Source: Bradyrhizobium stylosanthis
GTDB lineage: Bacteria > Pseudomonadota > Alphaproteobacteria > Rhizobiales > Xanthobacteraceae
Length of the DNA: 64,000 nucleotides
Direction of reading: 5' to 3'
Assembly: GCF_001641335.1 (NCBI RefSeq)
Contig: NZ_LVEM01000005.1
Location: forward strand, 186,001 to 250,000
Shown here one piece after another: positions 34,191-42,861 of the stretch. The translations under genes and the position numbers were made by a program. Position 1 is the first letter of the stretch; every line of letters starts with the position of its first letter. The notes beneath the pieces were generated by a model, which saw only the letters and a list, made by a program, of their open reading frames with translations, was not told where the DNA came from and searched no databases.

Positions 34191-35351
34191 TTAGGAGTCT
34201 GACTTCGGACGCTGTCCGAGGAAGAAGGACGAGGACTTCAGCGGCGTGAAGGTCGGCCGCTTCAGGCCGGCGCCGGTGAGCGGCGCGATGTCGATCGGGG
34301 CCTTGATCGACGCGGTGGTCTGGCCCTGCGGCGCATCCGGCGTGCAGGTGCCGGCGACGAAGGTCGGCTCCGGCCCGAGCGGGGTGCCGCGGCGGGCGTA
34401 CTTGTCGTAGGTGAGCGGCAGGGTGTTGTTCAGGCCTTCATGGCCGCGGCCGCCCTTGGCGTCGATCGCCATCATCTCGCTCTGGCACATCTTGCCGGTC
34501 TCGACGCACATGTTGAGGATCAGGCGGTAGAGATCGGAATCGACCGTGCCGTAGCGGCGCACCGGCTCGTTCTCGCTGGGCTTCTCCAGCTGGAGATATT
34601 CGGTGCGGCCGAGCGAGCCGCCGGCGGATTTGGCCTGCGCGACCCAGGCGTCAAAGCCCTTGTCGTCGAGGCCCTGGAAGTTGAAGCGCATGCCGGAGAA
34701 GCCGGCGCCGCTGTAGTTGGCCGAGAAGCCCTTGTAGGTGCCGGCGTGGTTCACGACGGCGTGGAGCTTGGTCTCCATGCCCGGCATCGCATAGATCTGG
34801 CCGGCGAGCGCGGGGATGTAGAACGAGTTCATCACCGAGGAGGCGGTGATGCGGAAAGTGATCGGACGATCGACCGGCGCAGCGAGATCGTTGACGGTGG
34901 CAATGCCGTAGTCCGGATAGATAAAGAGCCATTTCCAGTCGAGCGCCACGACGTCGACCTCGAGTGGGGCCCTGGACTGGTCCACGGCATGCTCCGCCTT
35001 GATGCGGCCGAGCGTGCGGTAGGGGTCGAGCAGATGCGTGCCCATCCAGGTCAGCGCGCCCAGGCAGACGATGATGAGCAGCGGCGCCGACCAGATCACC
35101 AGCTCGAGCTTGGTCGAGTGGTCCCATTCCGGCTCGTAGCGGGCCGAGGTGTTGGACTGGCGGTAGCGCCAGGCGAACAGCACCGTCAGGGCCATCACGG
35201 GGACGACGATCAGGAGCATCAGGACGGTGGAGATGATGACGAGGTCGCGCTGCTGGGCAGCGATGTCGCCGGCTGGCGCCAGCACGACGTAGTCGCAACC
35301 GCTGAGTGCGGCAGCCAGAGGTAGTAGCGCCAGGATCTTGAGACGAGACAC
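34191..35351 (-). CDS. cyoA: Cytochrome o ubiquinol oxidase subunit II (lipoprotein)
   Basis: A protein of 386 residues. A lipobox (LSGC, Cys19) indicates a lipid-anchored N-terminus, followed by two membrane helices and a periplasmic cupredoxin domain. The CuA ligands of cytochrome c oxidases are absent, as expected for a quinol oxidase. A C-terminal extension beyond the cupredoxin includes a CVETGKMCQSEM segment. It is the first gene of cyoABCD-SURF1-regS-regR on the minus strand. A 23-bp palindrome upstream (35418-35440) is a likely operator. Confidence 0.95.
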   Translation of the reverse strand: MSRLKILALLPLAAALSGCDYVVLAPAGDIAAQQRDLVIISTVLMLLIVVPVMALTVLFAWRYRQSNTSARYEPEWDHSTKLELVIWSAPLLIIVCLGALTWMGTHLLDPYRTLGRIKAEHAVDQSRAPLEVDVVALDWKWLFIYPDYGIATVNDLAAPVDRPITFRITASSVMNSFYIPALAGQIYAMPGMETKLHAVVNHAGTYKGFSANYSGAGFSGMRFNFQGLDDKGFDAWVAQAKSAGGSLGRTEYLQLEKPSENEPVRRYGTVDSDLYRLILNMCVETGKMCQSEMMAIDAKGGRGHEGLNNTLPLTYDKYARRGTPLGPEPTFVAGTCTPDAPQGQTTASIKAPIDIAPLTGAGLKRPTFTPLKSSSFFLGQRPKSDS

Positions 35352-35417
35352 GGGCCGAGCCTTTGAGAATGAGTTTCCTTTGCGGGGCCAAGGGGTAGCT
35401 GCGGCGCAACAATCCGG

Positions 35418-35440
35418 ACATTGGACAATTTGTCCAATGT
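35418..35440. promoter_or_regulatory. Perfect palindrome between cyoA and the MFS gene (operator candidate)
   Basis: ACATTGGACAA and TTGTCCAATGT, perfect 11-bp arms around a single T, lie 66 bp before cyoA and 92 bp before the MFS gene. The size and symmetry fit a dimeric repressor or activator. The regulator is not identifiable; it is not an FNR/FixK box. Confidence 0.6.
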
Positions 35441-35532
35441 TGCAGTGCGAGATGTTGGGTCAGACAGGGGCAGATTGCCTGGCGCCCCGCCGGGCGGTCG
35501 GCTTTGGTTTTCAGGACGTTAAGGGCGCACGA

Positions 35533-36870
35533 ATGGCGACGGCACAGACCCCTGCAATGGCAGACCTCCACTCGGGCGAGCACGGCCACGACCAGGCCAG
35601 TCCCGGCGAGATCGCCATCGGCGTCATCATCGGCCGCACCTCGGAATTCTTCGACTTTTTCGTCTACGCGATCGCCTCGGTGATCGTATTCCCGCGCCTG
35701 GTGTTCCCGTTCACGAGCGAACTGACCGGCACGCTCTATTCCTTCATGATCTTCGCGCTGGCGTTCCTGGCGCGGCCGATCGGCACCGTCATCTTCATGA
35801 CGGTCGACCGAGAGTACGGCAAGACGGCCAAGCTGGTCTCGGCGCTGTTCCTGCTCGGCACCGCCACCGTCGCGCTCGCCTTCCTGCCCAGCTATCACGA
35901 GATCGGCGTTGCCGCGATCTGGCTGCTGGCGCTGGCGCGCATCGCGCAGGGTCTGGCCTGGGGCGGCGCCTGGGACGGCATGGCCTCGCTGCTGGCGCTG
36001 AATGCGCCGGCCTCGCAGCGCGGCTGGTACGCGATGGTGCCGCAACTCGGCGCCCCGCTCGGCCTGATCGTGGCGAGCGCGCTGTTCGCCTATTTCGCCG
36101 GCAATTTGTCGGCCGAGGACTTCTTCGACTGGGGCTGGCGCTATCCGTTCTTCGTCGCGTTCGCCATCAACGTCGTGGCGCTGTTCGCCCGCCTGCGCAT
36201 GGTGACGACGGAAGAATATGCCTCGCTGTTCGAGACCCGCGAATTGCAGCCCTCGCGCATCTCCGACACCGTCGCGCGCGAAGGCCACAACATCATGCTC
36301 GGCGCGTTCGCGCCGCTGGCCAGCTTCGCACTGTTCCACATGGTCACGGTGTTCCCGCTGTCCTGGGTGTTCCTGTTCACCCGCGAAAGCCCGGTGCGCT
36401 TCCTGATCATCGAGATCGTCGCCGCCGTGTTCGGCGTCGCCGCGATCGTGGCCTCCGGCGTCATCGCCGACCGCGTCGGCCGCAAATCGCTTCTGATGGG
36501 ATCGGCGATTGCGATCGCGATCTACAGCGGCTTTGCTCCGCAGCTGCTCGATGCCGGCGCATTCGGCGAAACCATCTACATGGTGATCGGTTTCATCCTG
36601 CTCGGACTCTCGTTCGGCCAGTCCTCCGGCGCGATCGCCTCGAACTTCAAGCAGATGTACCGCTACACCGCGTCCGCGCTGACCTCCGACATGGCCTGGC
36701 TGTTCGGCGCCGGCTTTGCGCCGCTGGTCGCGCTGCTGCTCGCGACCAATCTCGGCGTCATCGCCTCGGGTGCGTATCTGCTGTCCGGCGCGTTCTGGAC
36801 CCTGCTCGCACTCTGGCTCAGCGGCCAGCGCGAGGCCGGCGACCTGGACGCGGGCTCCTCCGCGAACTGA
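35533..36870 (+). CDS. MFS transporter (metabolite:H+ symporter-like)
   Basis: A protein of 445 residues from ATG 35533; the frame to 35338 overlaps the promoter of cyoA. There are 12 predicted membrane helices, with EFFDFFVYAIASVIVFPRLVFP at the first helix and DRVGRKSLLMGS in the 8-9 loop, as in the metabolite:H+ symporter group (ShiA/ProP-like). The substrate cannot be assigned. It is divergent from cyoA across a palindromic operator candidate. Confidence 0.85.
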   Translation: MATAQTPAMADLHSGEHGHDQASPGEIAIGVIIGRTSEFFDFFVYAIASVIVFPRLVFPFTSELTGTLYSFMIFALAFLARPIGTVIFMTVDREYGKTAKLVSALFLLGTATVALAFLPSYHEIGVAAIWLLALARIAQGLAWGGAWDGMASLLALNAPASQRGWYAMVPQLGAPLGLIVASALFAYFAGNLSAEDFFDWGWRYPFFVAFAINVVALFARLRMVTTEEYASLFETRELQPSRISDTVAREGHNIMLGAFAPLASFALFHMVTVFPLSWVFLFTRESPVRFLIIEIVAAVFGVAAIVASGVIADRVGRKSLLMGSAIAIAIYSGFAPQLLDAGAFGETIYMVIGFILLGLSFGQSSGAIASNFKQMYRYTASALTSDMAWLFGAGFAPLVALLLATNLGVIASGAYLLSGAFWTLLALWLSGQREAGDLDAGSSAN

Positions 36871-36879
36871 GGCGATCGA

Positions 36880-37773
36880 TCAGTTGCGTGGAATGCGGCT
36901 CTGCGGCGAGGTCTCCTCGCCGTTGAGCTTGGCAAGGAGAGTGGACAGTCGCTTTGCCAGCTGTTTGACGTCGGCATCGACGAGCCCGTCACGGACGCAA
37001 ACGACGGCGCGCGATGGCGGCAGTTTCGGCAGATAATAGTCCCTGGATTTGACGACATCCGATCCGGCGAGGACGCTCGGCATGGCGGCGACGCCGAGGC
37101 CCGCCCGTACAGCTCTGATGCGCACGGCGGAATCCGAGCTTCGCAGCACGATCCGGTAGGCAATGCCGCTGCGATCCAGCGGCCCGATCATCCAATTGTC
37201 CTCGGGCAGCGTAATGATCGGGATCGGCGCGCCGGGCCGCGCGACGAAATCCCTCGACTTGACCCAGCTCGTCTCGAACTGGAATTCACCGACGATCAGA
37301 TCCTCGAGGTCCTGCCCGAAATTGTCGCGTACGAACAGGCAGGCAACATCGATAAATCCCTCGAGAAGGCCGCGTCGAATCTCGGTGGAGAGCTCGGCTG
37401 AGACGAAGATGTTGGAGAGGCTTTCCTTGCTGAACTCGTTGAGCAGCTGCTCTGCCAGAAGCTGGCTCACGCCCAGCCGGCGTACGGCGGATTTATCCGA
37501 CCCTCCCAGCCTGAGAAGCTGGTCATTCGCGTCGACGATGCGGCGAGCCTGTTGAAGCGCGAGCTTGCCAAGCTCGGTCAGAACGGTGCCATTCGCGGTC
37601 CGCGAGAACAGCTCCCCGCCGATGAGACCCTGCAGGCGCTTGATCTGCGCACTGATCGCCGGCTGGCTAAGGTTGAGCCGCTCGGCCGCTTTTGACATGC
37701 TGCCCGTCTCGGCGATCGCCACGACGGTTCGCATGGTCTCCATGGGAATATTTTGAATCTGCGGTCGAAGCAC
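36880..37773 (-). CDS. LysR family transcriptional regulator
   Basis: A protein of 297 residues from GTG 37773, with GGAGG 6 nt upstream. The winged helix-turn-helix (METMRTVVAIAETGSMSKAAERLNLSQPAISAQIKRLQ, about 11-48) is followed by a periplasmic-binding-protein-like effector domain. It is convergent with the MFS gene (9 bp between stops), and the divergent neighbour is tadE, so its target is unclear. Confidence 0.9.
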   Translation of the reverse strand: MLRPQIQNIPMETMRTVVAIAETGSMSKAAERLNLSQPAISAQIKRLQGLIGGELFSRTANGTVLTELGKLALQQARRIVDANDQLLRLGGSDKSAVRRLGVSQLLAEQLLNEFSKESLSNIFVSAELSTEIRRGLLEGFIDVACLFVRDNFGQDLEDLIVGEFQFETSWVKSRDFVARPGAPIPIITLPEDNWMIGPLDRSGIAYRIVLRSSDSAVRIRAVRAGLGVAAMPSVLAGSDVVKSRDYYLPKLPPSRAVVCVRDGLVDADVKQLAKRLSTLLAKLNGEETSPQSRIPRN

Positions 37774-37819
37774 TCAGCTCCTCCGGGCAGGTGGCATCAA
37801 TGAAACTTATCTCCCTATA

Positions 37820-37840
37820 GAATCAGTGTTCTTGTGATTC
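37820..37840. promoter_or_regulatory. Dyad upstream of the LysR gene (possible operator)
   Basis: GAATCA (37820-37825) and TGATTC (37835-37840) are inverted around 9 bp and lie 47 bp before the LysR start. LysR proteins usually bind such interrupted dyads near their own promoter. The arms are short, so chance is possible. Confidence 0.3.
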
Positions 37841-38040
37841 GGGCGCAGCCGGCCGACGCTCTACGGTTGTGCGTCAGAAGTTCGACCGCAATTGGCCTTT
37901 GGTGTCGATCACGTTACAAAAATCTATATGGCTATTTGCGTGCATAAGCACTTCAACTGCTGCGTGTGTGACTATCCATACCTTGTAAATGCGCATTCCT
38001 CAAGCTCCGTAGAAACTCGGGGCATTGAGGTTCTTGTCAT

Positions 38041-38451
38041 ATGCGTTTTGGAAAAGATCAGAGCGGAGCAACGGCGGTCGAATTCGCCATCATGCTCCCG
38101 ATGTTTCTCGCGCTGATATTCGGCATAGTAGTCTTCGGATCCTATCTCACCATGGTTCACGGCGTTCAGCAGCTTGCGGCCGAAGCTGCCCGGACGTCGG
38201 TTGCGGGCCTCAGCGATAGCGAACGCAACAGTCTTGCCACGTCCTACGTGACGTCCAGTGTCGGAAGCTATCCTCTGCTGGATGCGGCAAAGATCAACGT
38301 CGTGGCTGCGCCATCCAGCTCCGATCCGAATGCCTATATCGTGAAGGTCAACTACGACGCTTCCGCCAGCTTCATCTTCGCGCTTCCGTTCGTCCCTCCG
38401 CTGCCGCAGTCGATCTCGAGATCGGCGGTCATTCCCAATGGAGGATTCTGA
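38041..38451 (+). CDS. TadE-like pilus assembly protein
   Basis: A protein of 136 residues. The N-terminus KDQSGATAVEFAIMLPMFLALIFGIVVFGSYL is the TadE-like signature: a short basic leader, Glu in the AVEFA motif and one hydrophobic helix. TadE proteins are minor pseudopilins in the Flp/Tad system. It precedes a TadG-like gene by 1 bp, and no other tad gene is in the window. Confidence 0.88.
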   Translation: MRFGKDQSGATAVEFAIMLPMFLALIFGIVVFGSYLTMVHGVQQLAAEAARTSVAGLSDSERNSLATSYVTSSVGSYPLLDAAKINVVAAPSSSDPNAYIVKVNYDASASFIFALPFVPPLPQSISRSAVIPNGGF

Positions 38452-38452
38452 G

Positions 38453-40114
38453 ATGAGGCTGGCGACACTCATCTCCCGTTTCGCGGCGGATCGCTCGGGC
38501 AATTTTACCATCATGAGTGCTTGTCTGATGACGCTCGTCATCGGCTGCACCGCGCTCGGCGTCGATGTCGGCGCGATCTTCACGGACAGGCGTAAAGCCC
38601 AGGGCGCTGCCGACCTCGCTGCCATCGTCGCTGCGAGCAATCTGTCCAACGCCTACAATGCCGCCTCGGCAACTGTCGTGAAAAACAACTACCCGGCGGC
38701 GTCGCTGGTCTCCGTCGACGTCGGCACCTACACGCCCAATCCCGCGGCGGCACCGCAGGCGCGGTTCGTCACGCCGTCTCCCGGTACCGCCAATGCCGCG
38801 CGCGTGACGTTGAAGACCGAAACGCCGCTGTATTTCGCCCGCTACATCACCGGCAAGGACAAGTTCGCGATCAGCACGCAGGCGACGGCGTCGAGCACGG
38901 CATTCGCCTCGTTCGCCATCGGATCGCGACTGGTGTCTCTCAACGGAGGCCTGCTCAACGCGATACTCGGCGGCATGCTCGGGACGACCGTCTCGCTGTC
39001 GGCCATGGACTACCAGGCGCTGGTCAATGCGCGGATCGACGCATTCGACTTCCTGTCGGCCCTGGCGACGCGCCTGAGTCTCACCGGCGTGACATACAAC
39101 GACCTGCTGTCGGGCAACGTCAAATTGCCGGACGCGGTTGCTGCAGCGCTCGCCGCCCAGCAGGCGACCAACGGTGCGAGCTCGGCAACCACCGCTCTGT
39201 CGGGCATATCGCAGGCGCTGTCCGGTCTCTCGACCAAGGTCAGCGTCGGCTCGGTGATCGATCTGGGGCCCTATGGCGGCATGATCGCCGGCCAGAAGCC
39301 GAAGGTCGGCGTCAGCGTCTCGGTCTTCAGCCTGCTTTCGGCGATCGCGGAGGTGGCCAACGGCACGCACCAGATCACGGCGCCCGTGAGCCTGGGGTTG
39401 CCGGGCATCACCGCCGCGAGCCTCGTCGTGACCGTCGGCGAACGGCCCGTGGGCTCGAGCTGGGTCGCGGTCGGCACGCAGGGCGCGAGCGTCCATACCG
39501 CCCAGACGCGGATCCTCCTGATGGTCCAGATCGGCGGCAGCGGAATCGTTCCGGCCATCAATCTGCCGCTCTATGTCGAGATCGCGCAAGGCACGGCCAC
39601 GCTCGACGCCATTTCGTGCAGCCGCGCGAATATCACCAACTCGACGGTGACGCTGGGCGTGACGCCGGGCCTCGTGGATGCCTGGATCGGCAACGTCTCG
39701 ACGGCGGACATGACGAATTTCACCAGCAAGCCAAATCCGCCGCCGGCCGTGCTCGTCAATGTCGGCGGCTTCAACATCTCCGGCCGCGCGCATGCGGCAA
39801 TCGGGAATACCTCGCCGACCTCGGTCGAGTTCACCTATGTCGACATCCAGTCGCAGCTGGCGAAGACGGTCAGCACGCGAAACTTCACCTCGTCTCTGAC
39901 GTCGAGCCTGCTCGGCGATCTCTCGCTCACCGTCAGCGGCGTCGGCATTCCGATCCCGGGGCTAACGTCGTCCGTCAGCGGCATCCTGTCGGGATCGACC
40001 AGCTCGATCGACCTGCTCGTGGCGTCGGTGCTGTCGACGCTCGGGGTCGGCGTCGGTCAGGCGGATGTGTGGGTGTCGGGTGTCCGTTGCGACGGCGCGG
40101 TGCTGGTCAACTAG
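38453..40114 (+). CDS. TadG-like pilus assembly protein
   Basis: A protein of 553 residues from ATG 38453 (GAGG 9 nt upstream); an ATG at 38438 is in frame but overlaps tadE. The N-terminus DRSGNFTIMSACLMTLVIGCTALGVDVGAIFTDRRKAQGAADLAA matches the TadE/G-like domain, with one membrane helix. The long extracytoplasmic part is rich in Ser, Thr, Gly and Ala with repeats of SVSG/TSS type. It has no clear VWA motif. It is translated just after tadE. Confidence 0.85.
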   Translation: MRLATLISRFAADRSGNFTIMSACLMTLVIGCTALGVDVGAIFTDRRKAQGAADLAAIVAASNLSNAYNAASATVVKNNYPAASLVSVDVGTYTPNPAAAPQARFVTPSPGTANAARVTLKTETPLYFARYITGKDKFAISTQATASSTAFASFAIGSRLVSLNGGLLNAILGGMLGTTVSLSAMDYQALVNARIDAFDFLSALATRLSLTGVTYNDLLSGNVKLPDAVAAALAAQQATNGASSATTALSGISQALSGLSTKVSVGSVIDLGPYGGMIAGQKPKVGVSVSVFSLLSAIAEVANGTHQITAPVSLGLPGITAASLVVTVGERPVGSSWVAVGTQGASVHTAQTRILLMVQIGGSGIVPAINLPLYVEIAQGTATLDAISCSRANITNSTVTLGVTPGLVDAWIGNVSTADMTNFTSKPNPPPAVLVNVGGFNISGRAHAAIGNTSPTSVEFTYVDIQSQLAKTVSTRNFTSSLTSSLLGDLSLTVSGVGIPIPGLTSSVSGILSGSTSSIDLLVASVLSTLGVGVGQADVWVSGVRCDGAVLVN

Positions 40115-40159
40115 CGTGCAGGAGGGGACGACGGCGGAATTTGCCGAGCGATCGAAGTC

Positions 40160-41659
40160 TCAATCGGCAACGATCTTCACGCGGTCGCGCACCTTCACCT
40201 GCGCGGTGCGGTCGAGGCCGTTGAGCACGCGGAAGCGCTCGGCGGGGTGGTCGACGCCGGCCATGCGGTGGGACAGCGATTCCACGGTGTCGCCGGGCTG
40301 CACGGTGATGACCTTGATGCGCAGCGGGCGAGCGGCCTGGATCTCGTCGAGGGTCAGGCGGCGGAATGAGTTGACGGTCTCGCGCGCGTTGCGCTCGCTC
40401 TCGGTTGACTTCTGCCGCGTCGCGAAGATGAAGCGGTAGACGTCGCTGCCGAAGCGCAGCGCGTAGACCTTGAACTGCCACTGGTCGCCCTTGGCGGTGG
40501 CTGACGCCGCCGGGAAACCGTTGATGGTGATGTCCTCGGTGGAGGCCTTCTCGACGCCTTCCATCCAGCCGGAATTGAGGTAATCGCCGAGCGACTGCTC
40601 GGCCGGCACGCGCACGACGTCGAAGCGCATCGCCTGCGAGCCGCCGTCACGCACGCCGATCACGGCCTGTGCGGTGTTGTCGAGCGTGAAATTGTCCGGC
40701 GCCTGGAAGGTGAAGCCGAGCTTCGGATGCAGGAAACGGCGGCCGCGGACGAAGCCTTCGCTGGGGTCTTCGCCGTAGACGAGATTGTCGATCGCGGCGA
40801 GATAGGTCTCGCGGTCGCGCTCGGCGCCCTCAGGCGCAGCGTATTGCCGGGCGATGGTCTGCGCGTTCTGCACGCGCTCCGGGGTTGCCGGATGCGACGA
40901 GGTGAAATCCTGCGCGCGCGGATCGAGCGAAGACTTGCCGGCCTTCAGCTCGGCATTGCGTTCCATCGCTGAAAGGAATCGCGCGGCCCCATAGGGGTCG
41001 AAATGCGCCTTGGCGGAGATACCGACGCCGATGCCGTCCGCCTCGAACTCCTGGTTGCGAGAGAAGCTTGCCATGGTGAGCTTGGTCTTGGCGAGCGCCA
41101 GCGCCGTGAGGTCGGGATCGTTGCTCATGTCGGTGACGACACGGGTCACGATCGCGGCCTGGCGCGCCTGGTCCTCGCGCATCGCGGCGTGCTTGGACAG
41201 GACATGCGCCATCTCGTGGCTGAGCACGGAGGACAATTCGGAGGTGTCGCTCGCCAGCGCGAGCAGGCCGCGCGTGACATAGAGCTGGCCGTTCGGGAGC
41301 GCGAAGGCGTTCACCGCGCCGGAATTGAGAATGGTGACCTTGTAGCCCTGGTCGGGCCGGTCGGACGCGGCGACCAGCCGGTCCACGGTCTTGCTGACCA
41401 GCGATTCGAGCCTGGGGTCGTCATATGTGCCGCCATAGCTCGCCAGGATGCGCTCGTGCTCCTTCTCGGTGGCGGGAGTCTGCGCCACGGCCGGCTTCGG
41501 CTTGGGCATGGCCACGGTCGGCGGGGCGGCCGCGGTCTGGAACCGGCCCATGTCGCCGCAGCCCGCGAGAAGGCTGCCCAGCGCAAGGCAAAGCGCGGCC
41601 GGCGCTGCCCGCAGGCGGCGGCAATCACCCAATCCGTGCCGTTCTAGCACCCCATTCAC
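40160..41659 (-). CDS. M48 family lipoprotein metalloprotease with C-terminal LysM-like domain
   Basis: A protein of 499 residues. The lipobox LLAGC (Cys34) marks a lipoprotein. The M48 zinc motif HEMAH (148-152) and a downstream glutamate in NQEFEADGIG complete the metal site, as in BepA and LoiP, which degrade misassembled outer membrane proteins. The C-terminal segment VITVQPGDTVESLSHRMAG resembles a LysM-type motif. It is convergent with tadG across 45 bp. Confidence 0.9.
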   Translation of the reverse strand: MNGVLERHGLGDCRRLRAAPAALCLALGSLLAGCGDMGRFQTAAAPPTVAMPKPKPAVAQTPATEKEHERILASYGGTYDDPRLESLVSKTVDRLVAASDRPDQGYKVTILNSGAVNAFALPNGQLYVTRGLLALASDTSELSSVLSHEMAHVLSKHAAMREDQARQAAIVTRVVTDMSNDPDLTALALAKTKLTMASFSRNQEFEADGIGVGISAKAHFDPYGAARFLSAMERNAELKAGKSSLDPRAQDFTSSHPATPERVQNAQTIARQYAAPEGAERDRETYLAAIDNLVYGEDPSEGFVRGRRFLHPKLGFTFQAPDNFTLDNTAQAVIGVRDGGSQAMRFDVVRVPAEQSLGDYLNSGWMEGVEKASTEDITINGFPAASATAKGDQWQFKVYALRFGSDVYRFIFATRQKSTESERNARETVNSFRRLTLDEIQAARPLRIKVITVQPGDTVESLSHRMAGVDHPAERFRVLNGLDRTAQVKVRDRVKIVAD

Positions 41660-41682
41660 GTCGCTTAACCCGTGCCTGGCCC

Positions 41683-42453
41683 TTAAGGCCCTACCCCAGT
41701 AGGCTCGTTTGCGCCCAGCAATTCAACCTGTCCCAAGAGACGCAATTCAATACGCGGCCCCGCATTCCCCTCAACCCAGCCTCGGACTCGAACTCGTCGA
41801 TTTTCCAAGGACTTAAGAGGGATCCCGGCGCCTTCGAAGGTCGCACTCACGCGCCTTGAAATAATCACGGCAAAGCCGCGTGTCCAGTTCCGTCCGAAGT
41901 TGAGGTAGGTCATTGCCCCAGCTTGCCGGACCGACAGGACTTTGCCCTCGACCACCATAAAGCGCCCGATCCCCGCCAAAATATCGTCCGCACTTTCCGC
42001 GTTTTTTATGGCCGACGGGTCAGCCCAGCTGCCCATTTTTTGGTGCCGGGCCTCGGCCTCCGACGCCATCAGGGCGGCCGCGCAGTCCTTGTCGGTGACC
42101 TCCGCAGAGACGATCGCGTCGCCCTTGGCCAGGAGCTTGGCCTGCACCGAGGTGTCGTCTTCGCCGGTGAAGATGAAGGCGCCCTGGCGGCCGTAGCGAT
42201 CGGGTGTGTCGTCCGCGCTTCGCAGCGTCACGCCGCGCCCGGTGAGCAGCGACGCCAGCGCCTGCTTGGTCGTCGCCGTCGGCTCGATCCCGGTGAGGCG
42301 GATTTCGCGGCCGTCGTCGAGACGCACGCTGCGCGCATCGACGACAGCGGCGACGCGGCCCTCGCCTTGCGACTCGAACAGGCACGGCGTCGCGAACGCG
42401 GTGTGATCCGCGATGAAAAGGAATGCGACGGTGAGATGAAGCAGTCGCGTCAC
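41683..42453 (-). CDS. Thermonuclease-like (SNase-fold) secreted protein
   Basis: A protein of 256 residues from GTG 42453, which leaves a good signal peptide (LLHLTVAFLFIADHTAFA). The SNase-like OB fold is seen in GRVAAVVDARSVRLDDGREIRLTGIEP and DRYGRQGAFIF. Of the catalytic Arg/Glu/Arg set, only the DRYGR arginine is easy to place, so nuclease activity is uncertain. A C-terminal domain (about 160-250) has a second OB-like pattern (VVEGKVLSVRQAGAMTYLNFG). It is 23 bp downstream of the M48 gene's start, same strand. Confidence 0.75.
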   Translation of the reverse strand: MTRLLHLTVAFLFIADHTAFATPCLFESQGEGRVAAVVDARSVRLDDGREIRLTGIEPTATTKQALASLLTGRGVTLRSADDTPDRYGRQGAFIFTGEDDTSVQAKLLAKGDAIVSAEVTDKDCAAALMASEAEARHQKMGSWADPSAIKNAESADDILAGIGRFMVVEGKVLSVRQAGAMTYLNFGRNWTRGFAVIISRRVSATFEGAGIPLKSLENRRVRVRGWVEGNAGPRIELRLLGQVELLGANEPTGVGP

Positions 42454-42861
42454 GTTGCCCGGAGAGGTTGCGTTACGCTCCAGTTCTAACGCAAACGTGG
42501 CGAGCCGCGAAGACTCTCGTAGGGTGGGCAAAGCGAAGCGTGCCCACGTCTTTGGCTCATCGCACCGGTTCGTGGGCACGGCGCGAAGAGCGCGCCTTTG
42601 CCCACCCTACGACAGTTCGCGTGTTGCTGCGTCGCTGCCTCACACCGTCATTGGTTCGCTTCCGCGGTCGAACCGACGATGCAGAAAATCTTGCGTCTTC
42701 CAACCATTCCGCTTTGCGGAAATCGCGCGGCGCAACATGCGGCCTCTTCGCACCTGCGCTTGCTGCGCACTTGCGCATGCGGCATGATTGCGGCAACAGC
42801 TTTTGCCAAGAGCAATAACCAAGCCGCCATCAGAGACAGGCGATAAAGGGAGGTCTTTTCC
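42454..42861. other. Intergenic region with one palindromic repeat
   Basis: This 408-bp gap between divergent genes holds the repeat at 42517-42612 and the promoter side of the binding-protein gene. The region 42620-42840 is somewhat less GC-rich, with no supported gene. Confidence 0.5.
42517..42612. repeat. Palindromic repeat with GTGGGCAAA-type ends
   Basis: The ends TCGTAGGGTGGGCAAAG and its complement are a near-perfect inverted repeat, and an inner pair CGTGCCCAC / GTGGGCACG is also inverted. It is a distinct family from the others in the window. Confidence 0.8.
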
